Positions 52,202 to 61,765 of a DNA stretch of 64,000 nt are shown piece by piece. Position 1 is the first letter of the stretch. Each line of letters begins with the position of its first letter. Position numbers and translations under genes: made by a program. Origin of the DNA: Mesorhizobium sp. AR02 (lineage in GTDB: Bacteria; Pseudomonadota; Alphaproteobacteria; Rhizobiales; Rhizobiaceae); the NCBI RefSeq assembly GCF_024746835.1, contig NZ_CP080531.1:434001-498000 (forward strand). Direction: 5' to 3'. The notes under the pieces are model-generated. The model saw nothing but the letters and a program-made list of their open reading frames with translations. It searched no databases and had not been told where the DNA came from.

Positions 52202-52518
52202 CGGCTTGGCGAGATGGGGCTTGCCATGCCGACAGCCGAGATCATGGGACCTTGATGGCTTGCACCTTGCAGGGCGCCGCAAGACTGGCAATTGATCCGC
52301 AGATGATCGCTCCCGCAGCGATGCATCGGCAGCCATGACGCTGACGGTATATTCCATCCTCACGAGAATTGAGCACCATCTTGCCTGCGCTGGCCACGGC
52401 CAGGGCGATATATTGGGGCCGACGGCCTTGCGCAACAGCCAGCCTTTCCAACACAATCAAGAAAAGACGCAAGAAGGGAACGACCAATAACCGTCACAGC
52501 TTGAAGGAGAACCAAGCA

Positions 52519-53493
52519 ATGCCACTTCGCAGTGTGATTTCGAAATTCTCAATGGGAGCACTGGCCCTTGCAGCGGCAAGCGCCATCACGCCGACGGCCC
52601 AAGCCGCAGCGCCTGAATCCAACGACCCGATCAAGATCGCGCTGTTCGACTGGACCAGTGTCAATCTCAACGCCAAGATCCTCGGCGGCATCCTGGAAAA
52701 GCTCGGCTACACCGTCGAGTATCCGACGGCCGACTACCTCTCCAGCCTGACCACTGGCCTGACCAATGGCGACCTCGATGTCGGCCTGGAGTTCTGGGAC
52801 ACGACCGCCGGCGAGGCGATGAAGGCGTCCGACGCGACCGGCCAGACAGAGCGCCTCGGCAAGCTTGGACCGAAGGCCAAGGAAGAATGGTGGTTTCCCG
52901 AATACATGAAGGAGAAATGCCCGACCTTGCCGGACTGGCATGCCTTGCTCGACGCCACATGCGCGGCGTCATTCTCGACGGCGGAGACCGCGCCGAAGGG
53001 GCGCTATCTCGGCGGCCCGGTGACCTGGGAAGGCTTTGACGACGAGCGCGTCGCGGCGCTGAAACTGCCCTTCACCGTGATCCATGCCGGCACCGATGCA
53101 GCGATGTTCGCGGAACTCGACTCCGCCTATCAGCGCAAGGCGCCGATCATGCTGTGGATCTATTCGCCGCACTGGGCGCCGGCCAAGTACAAGGGCGAGT
53201 GGGTGCAATTCCCCGAATACACGCCCGAATGCTACAACGACCCGAAATGGGGCGTGAACCCCGACGCCAAATATGACTGCGGCAAGCCGCATGGCGAGAT
53301 CTGGAAATACTCCTGGAACGGTATGAAGGACAAATGGCCGGTCGCCTACAAGGTGGCGAAGGCCTTCACGATCGATACCGACGAGCTCAACAAGATGAGC
53401 GGCGAAATCGACCTTGACGGCAAGAAGCCGGAAGATGTCGCCGCCGCCTGGATCGCCGCGCACGAGGCCGACTGGAAAGCCTGGGCGCAGTGA
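52519..53493 (+). CDS. tmoX: ABC transporter substrate-binding protein, TMAO/betaine-type (TmoX-like)
   Basis: A 324-residue periplasmic binding protein of the OpuAC/ProX class. The signal peptide ends at about TAQAAAPE. It contains the characteristic ligand-lobe segments KIALFDWTSVNLNAKIL and DVGLEFWDTTAGEAM, with Trp residues that could form the aromatic cage for a methylated amine, and MLWIYSPHWAPAKY in the second lobe. GAAGGAGA precedes the ATG. Because it is linked to tmm and dmmDABC, trimethylamine N-oxide is the likely substrate. A glycine-betaine role is the alternative. Confidence 0.75.
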   Translation: MPLRSVISKFSMGALALAAASAITPTAQAAAPESNDPIKIALFDWTSVNLNAKILGGILEKLGYTVEYPTADYLSSLTTGLTNGDLDVGLEFWDTTAGEAMKASDATGQTERLGKLGPKAKEEWWFPEYMKEKCPTLPDWHALLDATCAASFSTAETAPKGRYLGGPVTWEGFDDERVAALKLPFTVIHAGTDAAMFAELDSAYQRKAPIMLWIYSPHWAPAKYKGEWVQFPEYTPECYNDPKWGVNPDAKYDCGKPHGEIWKYSWNGMKDKWPVAYKVAKAFTIDTDELNKMSGEIDLDGKKPEDVAAAWIAAHEADWKAWAQ

Positions 53494-53570
53494 CCGTTCC
53501 GACTGGAAACGCGAGACCCGGCTGTTGATCGGCCGGGCCTCAAGTCTTGATGCTCCAGAAGGACGATTGG

Positions 53571-54638
53571 ATGACGACTGAACAGGGATCGGCGCAACCG
53601 GGCACGGATAGCCGTCCGATAAAACTTGCATGCCGCAATGTCTGGAAACTGTTCGGAGCGAACGCGGCCAATTTCATCCGCGAGCGCGACGGCAAGGCCA
53701 GCATGGCCGATGTCACTGCTGCCGGACTGGTCGGCGCCGTGCGCGCCGTCGATCTCGAAATCCGTCAGGGCGAGATCTTCATCATCATGGGCCTGTCGGG
53801 ATCCGGCAAGTCGACACTGGTGCGCTGCATGTCGAGGCTGGTCGAGCCGAGCCACGGCAAGGTCGAGTTCGAAGGCAAGGACCTGCTCAAGATTTCCGAC
53901 GCGGCACTCATCGAATTGCGCCGCCATCGCATGGGCATGGTGTTCCAGAATTTCGCGCTCTTGCCGCATCTCAATGTTCTCGACAACATCGCCTTTCCGC
54001 TCGGCATCCAGGGGCAAAACCGAGCGACACGTGAGGCGCGGGCTCGCGAGGTCATCGAACTCGTCGGCCTGCGCGGCCGTGAGCATTTCTATCCCCGCGA
54101 ATTGTCCGGCGGCCAGCAGCAGCGCGTCGGCATCGCCCGGAGTCTCGCGACGAAGCCGGAGATCTGGTTCCTCGACGAGCCGTTCTCCGCGCTCGATCCG
54201 CTGATCCGCCGTGAGATGCAGGACGAGTTGATGCGGCTGCAGACCATGCTGCACAAGACCATCGTCTTCATCACCCATGATTTCGACGAGGCCATAAGGC
54301 TCGCCGACCGCATCGCCATCATGAAGGATGGCGAGGTCATCCAGATCGGCACGCCGGAGGAACTGGTGGTCAATCCGGCGACCGACTATGTCGCCGAGTT
54401 CACCCGCGACGTCGACCGCGCCAAGGTGATTTCGGCGCGCAGCCTGATGCGCGCCTGCGATGGCGCCGAGCATGGCGGCACGGTTTCGCCCGATGCCAAG
54501 ATCGCCAGCTTCTCGGCCAGCATCGTTTCCACCGGCAAGCCTTTCGCCGTGGTCAACGGCACCGGCAAGCCGATCGGCGAGGTGACGCCGCAAGCGGTCA
54601 TCGACCTGCTGGCCGGCATCGAGAGAGCCGGCGCATGA
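53571..54638 (+). CDS. tmoV: ABC transporter ATP-binding protein, TMAO/betaine-type (TmoV/ProV-like)
   Basis: A 355-residue ATPase of the ProV/OpuAA class. Walker A is GLSGSGKST near residue 78, then MVFQNFALLPHLNVLDN, signature LSGGQQQRVGIARS, Walker B WFLDEPFSALDPLIRREM and the switch His in ITHDFDEAI. The N-terminal region KLACRNVWKLFGANAA is a ProV hallmark. The C-terminal 70 residues look like a shortened CBS-type regulatory region. The ATG at 53571 follows AAGGA; an earlier ATG at 53550 is less well placed. Confidence 0.8.
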   Translation: MTTEQGSAQPGTDSRPIKLACRNVWKLFGANAANFIRERDGKASMADVTAAGLVGAVRAVDLEIRQGEIFIIMGLSGSGKSTLVRCMSRLVEPSHGKVEFEGKDLLKISDAALIELRRHRMGMVFQNFALLPHLNVLDNIAFPLGIQGQNRATREARAREVIELVGLRGREHFYPRELSGGQQQRVGIARSLATKPEIWFLDEPFSALDPLIRREMQDELMRLQTMLHKTIVFITHDFDEAIRLADRIAIMKDGEVIQIGTPEELVVNPATDYVAEFTRDVDRAKVISARSLMRACDGAEHGGTVSPDAKIASFSASIVSTGKPFAVVNGTGKPIGEVTPQAVIDLLAGIERAGA

Positions 54639-56614
54639 CGGTAACGGCAAGCGCCAGCGAGGCCAGGCCGCCGCTTCAGCGCTGGCTACTGGTCTGGGCG
54701 CTCGCCCTTGCCGCGGTGCTCACGGTGTTCTTGCTGCAGGACAGCGTCCCTTGGGCTGTCGACTATCCGGCCAGTGCCGTCGTGCCGGTCGCCGACGGGG
54801 TCAGCGCGCTGATGGGCTGGATCAAGTCGAACCTGTCGTGGCTGACGCGCTCGATCACCGCAGTGCTCGGCGTGCCGCTCGATTTCGCGCTCAATCTGCT
54901 CGCCAAGAACTTCAAGATCGGCCACGGCGCGGATGCCTATGTCTTGCCGCGCCTGTCCTGGGTCGGGGTGTGCGCTGCCGCCTTCCTCGCTGGCCATGCC
55001 GTGGGTGGTCGCAAACTCAGCCTGCTGGTCGGCGGCTGCTTCCTCTACATCGCGCTGTTCGGCCAATGGACCAGCGCCATGCTGACGCTGGCGCTAATCT
55101 CGATCGCCGTGCCGTTCTGCATCGTCACCGGCCTGCTCGCCGGCATCTGGGCCTGGCGCAAGCCGTGGGCAGAAAGGCTCATCGTCTCCCCTGCCCTTGA
55201 TCTGATGCAGACGATCCCGACCTTCGCCTATCTCATCCCGATGCTGCTCCTGTTCGGCAACAGCCCGGTGTCGGCGATGATCGCCACCGCCATCTTCGCC
55301 ACGCCGCCGATGGTGCGCGCGACGATGCTCGGCCTCGCCCGCGTGCCGCTGGAAATCGGCGAATTCAGCGACATGGCCGGCTGCACGGCGCGGCAGAAAC
55401 TGTGGCGGGTGCTGCTGCCCTCGGCGCGGCCGACGCTGATGGTCGGCGTCAACCAGGTCATCATGCTGGCGCTCAACATGGTCATCATCGCCTCGATGAT
55501 CGGCGCCGGCGGCCTCGGCTACGATGTGCTTCTGGCGCTGCGCGCGCTGAAGGTCGGCGAAGCGATGGAAGCCGGCCTCGCCATCGTCGCGCTGGCGATA
55601 GCGCTCGACCGGCTGAGCCAGGCCATCGCGCACAAGCAGGCGAAGGGCCATGTCCATCGGGAGCTGAACTCAAACTTCTGGCGGCGCTACCCCCATCTGA
55701 CGCTGGCCATCGCCATCCTTGCCGTCACCACGCTGCTCGGCCTGTTCGTGCCGGCTTTCGCGGCGGTGCCGAAGGCGATCACCTTCACCACCGCGCCGCT
55801 GTGGAAGGCGGCAGTGAACTGGGTGACGATCAACTTCTTCGATGCTATCGAAGCCTTTCGCGTGGCGCTGATCCTCAATGTGCTCAACCCGATTCGAGCC
55901 TTCTGCGAAGGCTTTCCGTGGCTGGGCGCGGTGTTCCTGCTCGGCCTCGCCGGCTATCAGCTCTCAGGCCTCCGCCTGGCGGCCCTGGTCGCGGCGTTGA
56001 CCGCCTTCTGCGCCATCACCGGCCTGTGGGAAAAGACCATGGCCACCGTCTATCTCTGCGGCATCTCGGCCTTCATCGCCTGCCTGATCGGCATCCCGAT
56101 CGGGCTGATGGCAGCGCGCAGCGACCGCTTCGAGAAAACCGTCACGCCCATCATCGACACGCTGCAGGTGCTGCCATCCTTCTGCTTCATCATCCCGGTG
56201 GTGATGCTGTTCCGCGTCGGCGACGTCACCGCCATGATCGCAACGATAGCCTTCGCCGTGGTGCCGGCGATCCGCTACACCAATCACGGCATCCGCCAGG
56301 TGCCGCCGGCGCTGATCGAGGCGGCGAAGGTGTCGGGCTGCACGCCGCGCCAGACATTCTTCCGCGTGCAACTGCCGCTGGCGCTTCCCGAGATCATGCT
56401 CGGCGTCAACCAGACCATCCTGATGGCGCTGGCGATGATCATCATCTGCGCCATGGTCGGCACACGCGATCTCGGCCAGGAGGTGTTCATCGCGTTGTCC
56501 AAGGCCGATTCCGGCCGCGGCATCGTCGCCGGCCTGGCAATAGCCTTCATCGGCATCGTCGCCGACCGGCTGTTCAACGCCTGGACGGCGAAGGCGCGGG
56601 CAAGACTGGGATAG
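54635..56614 (+). CDS. tmoW: ABC transporter permease, double-length TMAO/betaine-type (TmoW-like)
   Basis: A 659-residue permease in which two ProW-like permease units are joined. The first unit has LDLMQTIPTFAYLIPMLLLF and the coupling loop EFSDMAGCTARQKLWRVLLP; the second has IIDTLQVLPSFCFIIPVVML and EAAKVSGCTPRQTFFRVQLP. Single ProW proteins are about half this length, and the long form is found in TMAO importers of marine alphaproteobacteria. Its ATG overlaps the ATPase stop codon by ATGA. Confidence 0.8.
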   Translation: MTVTASASEARPPLQRWLLVWALALAAVLTVFLLQDSVPWAVDYPASAVVPVADGVSALMGWIKSNLSWLTRSITAVLGVPLDFALNLLAKNFKIGHGADAYVLPRLSWVGVCAAAFLAGHAVGGRKLSLLVGGCFLYIALFGQWTSAMLTLALISIAVPFCIVTGLLAGIWAWRKPWAERLIVSPALDLMQTIPTFAYLIPMLLLFGNSPVSAMIATAIFATPPMVRATMLGLARVPLEIGEFSDMAGCTARQKLWRVLLPSARPTLMVGVNQVIMLALNMVIIASMIGAGGLGYDVLLALRALKVGEAMEAGLAIVALAIALDRLSQAIAHKQAKGHVHRELNSNFWRRYPHLTLAIAILAVTTLLGLFVPAFAAVPKAITFTTAPLWKAAVNWVTINFFDAIEAFRVALILNVLNPIRAFCEGFPWLGAVFLLGLAGYQLSGLRLAALVAALTAFCAITGLWEKTMATVYLCGISAFIACLIGIPIGLMAARSDRFEKTVTPIIDTLQVLPSFCFIIPVVMLFRVGDVTAMIATIAFAVVPAIRYTNHGIRQVPPALIEAAKVSGCTPRQTFFRVQLPLALPEIMLGVNQTILMALAMIIICAMVGTRDLGQEVFIALSKADSGRGIVAGLAIAFIGIVADRLFNAWTAKARARLG

Positions 56615-56633
56615 GCAGGACGATGCGCTGCGA

Positions 56634-57992
56634 CTACTCCGCCGCGACGCCCTTCACTTCGAGATAGCTCTCCATGGAATCGTCCAGCGCCTGCAGCCAG
56701 GGCGTATGGTGTAGCGGCGCCATGGTGCCGGTCATCAGCGAGCGGTAGGCGTGATCGCGAAAACTCATAATGTCTTCCGCCTTGTGGTGTTCCCACTCCA
56801 TGAAAGTCTGGTTGACCGCTTCGACATCGAAGCCGGGATAGTCGGTCTGGTCCATCAATTCCTTGGTGTAATCGCCCTGGAACCAGATCATCTGCTCGGC
56901 GTCTTCCAGCGTCTCTTCACGCGCTCGCCATTTGGCACCATGCGCGGCCATCGCCTCGGCCGAGGGCAGCTTGATGCGGCCCATGATGACGTCGCGGGCG
57001 AACCAGGCCTGCGCGTCGAACATGTTGAAGGTGTAGAACTGATCCTGCATGCCGATATAGGACAGTTTTGGATTCTTCTCCCAGACGACGCCTTCATAGA
57101 GATCGAGCGGCCACATGCGGTTGGCGGTCTTGAGCTTGAGGTCGTCGGTGAGGAAGGGGAAGGAATGGAGGTAGCCGGTGCACAGGATGATGGCGTCTAC
57201 ATCCTTGGTTGAGCCGTCCTTGAAGTGCGCGGTCTTGCCGACGACCTTCTGCAGCAGCGGCACCTCCTTCCAATTGTCAGGCCATTTGAAGCCCATCGGC
57301 TTCGAGCGGTAGCTGGAGGTGATGGATTTGGCGCCGTATTTGTAGCATTGCGAGCCGATGTCCTCGGCCGAATAGGAGCGGCCGATGATCAGGATATCCT
57401 TGCCCTTGAACTCCATGGCGTCGCGGAAATCATGGCTGTGCAGGATGCGGCCGTTGAAGGTGGAAAAGCCCTCGAAATAGGGAACGTTGGGCACCGAAAA
57501 ATGCCCGGAAGCGACGACGACGTTGTCGAACTCTTCGGAGTAGGTGACGTCGTTGGTGCGGTCATGCGCGGTGACGGTGAATTTCTTGGTCTCGTCCGAG
57601 AAGGTGACCATGCGCACCGGGCTGTTGAAGCGCACCCATTTGCGCAGCCCTGATTTTTCGACGCGGCCCTTGATGTAATCCCACAGCACGGCGCGCGGCG
57701 GGTAGGAACCGATCGGCCGGCCGAAATGCTCCTCGAAAGAGTAGTCGGCGAATTCCAGACACTCCTTCGGTCCGTTCGACCAGAGGTAGCGGTACATCGA
57801 GCCGTGCACCGGATCGCCATGCTCGTCGAGGCCGGTGCGCCAGGTGTAGTTCCACAGGCCGCCCCAGTCCGACTGCTTTTCAAAACAGACGATTTCAGGA
57901 ATGTCGGCGCCCTTGTCGGCAGCCGACTTGAAGGCCCTGAGCTGTGCCAGGCCGGACGGTCCGGCGCCGATGACGGCAACGCGAGTTTTCAT
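56634..57992 (-). CDS. tmm: trimethylamine monooxygenase
   Basis: A 452-residue flavin monooxygenase that oxidises trimethylamine to trimethylamine N-oxide with FAD and NADPH. The FAD motif is GAGPSG at residues 8-13, followed by the Tmm-specific stretch [12 protein letters not shown] and [20 protein letters not shown]. The second nucleotide motif is [18 protein letters not shown], and DAIILCTGY follows. The C-terminal [15 protein letters not shown] is also characteristic. It agrees closely in motif order with known bacterial Tmm enzymes. The ATG at 57992 has GGAGG upstream. It is convergent with the importer genes, and an XRE-cupin regulator gene lies divergently. Confidence 0.92.
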   Translation of the reverse strand: MKTRVAVIGAGPSGLAQLRAFKSAADKGADIPEIVCFEKQSDWGGLWNYTWRTGLDEHGDPVHGSMYRYLWSNGPKECLEFADYSFEEHFGRPIGSYPPRAVLWDYIKGRVEKSGLRKWVRFNSPVRMVTFSDETKKFTVTAHDRTNDVTYSEEFDNVVVASGHFSVPNVPYFEGFSTFNGRILHSHDFRDAMEFKGKDILIIGRSYSAEDIGSQCYKYGAKSITSSYRSKPMGFKWPDNWKEVPLLQKVVGKTAHFKDGSTKDVDAIILCTGYLHSFPFLTDDLKLKTANRMWPLDLYEGVVWEKNPKLSYIGMQDQFYTFNMFDAQAWFARDVIMGRIKLPSAEAMAAHGAKWRAREETLEDAEQMIWFQGDYTKELMDQTDYPGFDVEAVNQTFMEWEHHKAEDIMSFRDHAYRSLMTGTMAPLHHTPWLQALDDSMESYLEVKGVAAE

Positions 57993-58034
57993 TTCCAGGG
58001 CCTCCTCTTTTTGATTTCCCCAGCGAAACAAATT

Positions 58035-58047
58035 TCACTGACAGTGA
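58035..58047. promoter_or_regulatory. palindrome in the tmm/regulator intergenic region
   Basis: TCACTG-A-CAGTGA is a perfect 13-base interrupted palindrome about 45 bases upstream of tmm. The divergent XRE-cupin regulator begins 206 bases away. The site is a plausible operator for that regulator. Nothing else was recognised in the 260-base gap. Confidence 0.55.
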
Positions 58048-58253
58048 CACTAATTGGCCCTTCGGTGCTGTCAACAGACATCTGCGGGAACGGCGTTTGC
58101 GCGCAAAGGATTCCTGGCGAAAAACCTTCGCTGGCAGAATTCATGGGATCGGCAGGTGGGACTTAAGACGGCTTGCCGACGCCGCCTCGCTGCTGTATCG
58201 CCACCTCTGATGTTCACCTTGAGTGAAATAAATCCGCGACGTCCGGGGGCGAC

Positions 58254-58955
58254 ATGGCGAAAGACAGTTCCAATCCCAAGGCTGCCGGCGCCAAGCCAAA
58301 GGTCTCGGCCGACGGCAAGACCATCCGGGCACCGCTGACGCAGAATCCGCACGCCATCCGCGACACCCGCGAAAAAGTGCTGGAGGTGGCGATCGGCCGT
58401 GAGGTGCGGGCGTTCCGCAAGAAGCTCGGCATCACCGTCGCCGATCTCGCTGTCGCCACCGACATTTCGCTGGGCATGCTGTCGAAGATCGAGAACGGCA
58501 TCACCTCGCCGTCGCTGACCACCTTGCAGGCGCTGTCGCGGGCGCTCGGCGTTCCCGTCACCGCCTTCTTCCGCCGCTTCGAGGAGGAGCGCAGTGCCGT
58601 CTTCGTCAAGGCCGGCGAAGGCCTCGATGTCGAGCGCCGCGGCACGCGCGCCGGCCACCAGTACAATCTGCTCGGCCATATCGGCTCGAACACCAGCGGC
58701 GTGGTGGTCGAGCCCTATCTGATCACGCTGACCGAGGATTCGGATGTCTTCCCGACCTTCCAGCATGAGGGCATGGAGTTTCTCTACATGCTGGAAGGCG
58801 AAGTCGTTTACCGGCACGGCAGCAACCTCTATCCGATGAAGCCCGGCGACAGCCTGTTCTTCGACGCCGACGCGCCGCACGGGCCGGAGCAACTGACGAA
58901 ACTGCCGATGCGGTATTTGTCGATTATTTGCTACCCGCAGAACAGCGCGGGTTAG
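58254..58955 (+). CDS. XRE-family regulator with cupin domain
   Basis: A 233-residue regulator. After a low-complexity N-terminal 35 residues comes a helix-turn-helix (ITVADLAVATDISLGMLSKI at about residues 62-81), then a cupin domain with FQHEGMEFLYMLEGEVVY and KPGDSLFFDADAPHGPE. It is divergent from tmm and lies beside dmmDABC, so it probably senses a methylated amine and controls the degradation genes. The class is shared with the regulator at 8.2 kb. Confidence 0.88.
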   Translation: MAKDSSNPKAAGAKPKVSADGKTIRAPLTQNPHAIRDTREKVLEVAIGREVRAFRKKLGITVADLAVATDISLGMLSKIENGITSPSLTTLQALSRALGVPVTAFFRRFEEERSAVFVKAGEGLDVERRGTRAGHQYNLLGHIGSNTSGVVVEPYLITLTEDSDVFPTFQHEGMEFLYMLEGEVVYRHGSNLYPMKPGDSLFFDADAPHGPEQLTKLPMRYLSIICYPQNSAG

Positions 58956-58968
58956 TCGGACCGCCGCA

Positions 58969-59108
58969 GCCCCCTCACCCGGATTGCCAAGACCGAATTG
59001 CGAAGGGCAATTCGGGGCAATCCGACCTCTCCCCGAGGGGAGAGGAGCTAGCGTTGGCGATCTCTTCTCCCCTCGGGAGAAGGTGGCCCGAAGGGCCGGA
59101 TGAGGGGG
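58969..59108. repeat. MITE-like inverted repeat, second copy of the 8.9-kb family
   Basis: The gap between the regulator and dmmC is filled by a palindromic element beginning with CCCCTCACCCGG and ending with CCGGATGAGGGGG. Inside are CTCTCCCCGAGGGGAGAG and TTCTCCCCTCGGGAGAA hairpins. The outer and inner motifs match the element at 8911-9079, although the middle sequences differ. It is non-coding. Confidence 0.75.
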
Positions 59109-59115
59109 CCTTGCT

Positions 59116-60156
59116 TCAATCCGGCCCAAACCCCGGCGATGTCGCGCTCCCATCATCCAGCTTCGACAGCCATTCGACCAGCGTCGGCCTATACCGAGTT
59201 AGGCCCTTGTAGGTGGCGAGTTCCTCCGGCAGGTCGCGGATGACGCGGTGCAGGCGGCGTGCCCATTTCGGCTGCGTCACCAGTTCGTCCATCTTGATCA
59301 GATAGCAGCGGATCGGGAAGACGATGCCGTTCGAGCGCGGCAGCCGCCAGAAACTCTGCAATTCGACGCGCAGATGCACCTTGTCGCCGACATTCTCCGG
59401 CGTCACTGTGGTCCGGTCCGGACCCCATTTGTGATAATTTTCGGGGCTGGTGTCGAGGCGCGGATTGATGGTCATCGTCCAGTTCAGGCGCCGCGCCGGC
59501 TTGCCTTGCTGGATGTTGGTGAGGAATTTCAGCGCCCTGACGAAAATGCCCTTCTCATGCGCCAGCGGCACCGGCGCGTGCCACTCGAAGAAGTTCATGC
59601 CAATGTCGAAATCGAGCGACCAGTCGGCTTGGGTGGTGACCATGCCGGCATCCATCCACAGATTACCGTCGCGCTGGTCGAGTATGCAGAAATCGCCCTG
59701 GCTCTGGCGGGTGATGTATTCCATCGGCCCGTAAGGCAGCGTCGAGGTGTCGCCGAAGGTGAAGGTGTCGTCGATGCCGAGGGGCCGGTTGATCCAGCGC
59801 CAGCGGTCGCCGTCGCGGGTCAGCGTAAAATGCTCGGGATAGCCCAGCGCCTGCTGCTCCATCAGAAGTTCGAGCAGGTCCCAGCCGGCCAAGGTCATGT
59901 GCGGCAGCGACTGGCAGCGCAGCGGGTCCTCGGCCAGCACCAGAGCGCGGTCCTGCATCTCGGCGACATAATGCTCGTCGACGTCGATCAGGTTTTCCAG
60001 CACGCTGCCCTTCGGGCCGACGACATGCGGCTCGATGTTGACCGCATACATGTAGGCGTCTTCATGGAACGGGAACGGGAAGCGCCTGATGTGCTCCGGG
60101 CTGTTCCTGAAGGTGAAATCGTCGCGGAACGTTTCCTTGCGAAAGGTGATGCCCAT
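59116..60156 (-). CDS. dmmC: dimethylamine monooxygenase subunit DmmC, heme-dependent oxidative N-demethylase (DUF3445)
   Basis: A 346-residue protein of the DUF3445 family, the heme-binding catalytic subunit of oxidative N-demethylases. Segments such as FPFHEDAYMYAVNIEPHVVG, LPHMTLAGWDLLELLMEQ, YITRQSQGDFCILDQRDGNL and FFEWHAPVPLAHEKGIFVRA are conserved in this family. It converts dimethylamine to methylamine and formaldehyde, taking electrons from DmmB. A strong AGGAGGAA site precedes the ATG. It is the last gene of dmmDABC, nine bases after dmmB. Confidence 0.88.
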   Translation of the reverse strand: MGITFRKETFRDDFTFRNSPEHIRRFPFPFHEDAYMYAVNIEPHVVGPKGSVLENLIDVDEHYVAEMQDRALVLAEDPLRCQSLPHMTLAGWDLLELLMEQQALGYPEHFTLTRDGDRWRWINRPLGIDDTFTFGDTSTLPYGPMEYITRQSQGDFCILDQRDGNLWMDAGMVTTQADWSLDFDIGMNFFEWHAPVPLAHEKGIFVRALKFLTNIQQGKPARRLNWTMTINPRLDTSPENYHKWGPDRTTVTPENVGDKVHLRVELQSFWRLPRSNGIVFPIRCYLIKMDELVTQPKWARRLHRVIRDLPEELATYKGLTRYRPTLVEWLSKLDDGSATSPGFGPD

Positions 60157-60165
60157 GATTTCCTC

Positions 60166-61131
60166 CTACCGCTCCAGCACCAGCGACCGGCCTTCGAAGC
60201 GCGAGACGCACGGCATGATCTTGCAGCCGGAGCGATGGTCTTCCTCGCTCAGCCAGTGGTCGTTGTGGATGAACTTGCCATCGTATGAGATGACGTTGGT
60301 TTCGCACTGGCCGCAGACGCCGCCGCGGCAGAGATAGGGCGGATCGACGCCGGCCGCCTCGATGGCTTCGAGCAGGCTCTGCTGCTCGCCGACGCGGATC
60401 GACTTGCCGCTGACGGCTAAAGTCACGTCGAAGGGCAGGCCGGGCTGGGGTGCAGCGAAATGCTCGAAATGCACGGCCTCCGATGGCCAGCCCAAGCTTG
60501 CCGCGCGGTCGCGCACCCAGTTGATCATCCCGGCCGGGCCGCAAACATAGAGATGCGTGCCGAGCGGCTGCGTCGACAGCAAGCGGTCGAGATCGATGCT
60601 CTCGTCACGGTCGTCGTGATAGAGCCTGATGCGCCTGTCGTAGCGCTCCCGCAGCACGTCGGCATAGGTGCCGAGCGAGGCGGTGCGGCAGGTGTAGTGC
60701 AGTTCGAAATTACCGCCCTCCCCCGCCAGTTGCGCGGTCTGCGCCATGAAGGGGGTGATGCCTATGCCGCCGGCGAGCATCAGGTGTTTTTTTGCCCTGA
60801 GATCGAGCGAGAACAGATTGACCGGATAGCTGATCACCATCTCGAGGCCCGGCTTGACGGACCTGTGCATGAACAGCGAGCCGCCGCGGCCGACATCGTC
60901 GCGACGCACCGAGATGGTGTATTCGCGCGTGTCGAGCGGCGAGCCCATCAGCGAATAGGGATTGAGCCGGGTGCGGTCGCCGTCGCGCATCTCAACCACG
61001 ACATGGGCGCCGCCGGAAAAGGTCGGCAAAAGCTCGCCGTCGCGCCGGCGGAAATGGAAGCGTGTGACCAGCTCGTTGACCGGAACGACGTCGCTGACGA
61101 CGACATCGAGTTTGGTGGTGCCAGTGCTCAT
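60166..61131 (-). CDS. dmmB: dimethylamine monooxygenase reductase subunit DmmB
   Basis: A 321-residue reductase of the phthalate-dioxygenase-reductase type. It has the flavin-binding RLNPYSLMGSP near residue 55, an NAD(P)-binding fold with LMLAGGIGITPFMAQ and YVCGPAGMINWV, and a C-terminal ferredoxin domain with the [2Fe-2S] cysteines in YLCRGGVCGQCETN and GCKIMPC. It moves electrons from NADPH to the heme subunit DmmC. It starts at the ATG at 61131, overlapping the dmmA stop by ATGA, with GGAGG upstream. Confidence 0.9.
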   Translation of the reverse strand: MSTGTTKLDVVVSDVVPVNELVTRFHFRRRDGELLPTFSGGAHVVVEMRDGDRTRLNPYSLMGSPLDTREYTISVRRDDVGRGGSLFMHRSVKPGLEMVISYPVNLFSLDLRAKKHLMLAGGIGITPFMAQTAQLAGEGGNFELHYTCRTASLGTYADVLRERYDRRIRLYHDDRDESIDLDRLLSTQPLGTHLYVCGPAGMINWVRDRAASLGWPSEAVHFEHFAAPQPGLPFDVTLAVSGKSIRVGEQQSLLEAIEAAGVDPPYLCRGGVCGQCETNVISYDGKFIHNDHWLSEEDHRSGCKIMPCVSRFEGRSLVLER

Positions 61132-61724
61132 GGGGAGGCCTCCTCCATTGGAGGAATCTCCGAGCGATCCTCGGCATTGATGCAGACACCCTGGAAGGCA
61201 GCGAGGCGCCGGGAATAATGATCGCGCACCAGAAGCAGCAGGCCGCAATGCGAACAGGTGGCCGGCTGTGTCGTCACGTTCTCGGTGATGCCCTTGCAGT
61301 GCACGCATTGCATGCGCCGCGCCAGCGAGCCGCGATGTTCTGTCTGCATCGAGGTGTGGTCTATGCCGGCTTCGAGCGCCACCTGCATCGCCTGCCCGAT
61401 CAGACCTTCGGTGCCGGCAAGGTAGAGGCGCAAGCCCATATGCGCGTTGCTCAGCGTCTGCTTCAGGCGCGGCAGCAGGCTGGCGAAGGACGGCGCCTGA
61501 TGAAACTGCGCCGGCTTCAGCGCTTCGAGAGCTGCGACATGCTTGCCGTCGGGACCGGGAATGAAGACGATCTCAGCCCCGTCGAAGAAACCAGGCGGAG
61601 CCACCCTGGCCATGTCAAGGATGGCCAGCGCGCCTTCCGCATCCGCCACGAAAAGATGGTGCTTACCGGGCTGCGGAGACAGGGTTCCGTAGATGGGCCG
61701 GCTGATGATGGTCTTGGCTGCCAT
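61128..61724 (-). CDS. dmmA: dimethylamine monooxygenase subunit DmmA
   Basis: A 198-residue protein of the DmmA family. An N-terminal alpha/beta domain with GKHHLFVADAEGALAILDMA and GLRLYLAGTEGLIGQAMQVA is followed by a C-terminal zinc-ribbon-like unit with CVHCKGITENVTTQPATCSH and a following CG. The gene order D-A-B-C matches the known dmmDABC operon. Its role in the complex is not well understood. It lies between dmmD (41 bases) and dmmB (overlap). Confidence 0.88.
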   Translation of the reverse strand: MAAKTIISRPIYGTLSPQPGKHHLFVADAEGALAILDMARVAPPGFFDGAEIVFIPGPDGKHVAALEALKPAQFHQAPSFASLLPRLKQTLSNAHMGLRLYLAGTEGLIGQAMQVALEAGIDHTSMQTEHRGSLARRMQCVHCKGITENVTTQPATCSHCGLLLLVRDHYSRRLAAFQGVCINAEDRSEIPPMEEASP

Positions 61725-61765
61725 TCTCGCTTTGTGCCTTAAAATCCCTCGCTGTTGATGATGCC

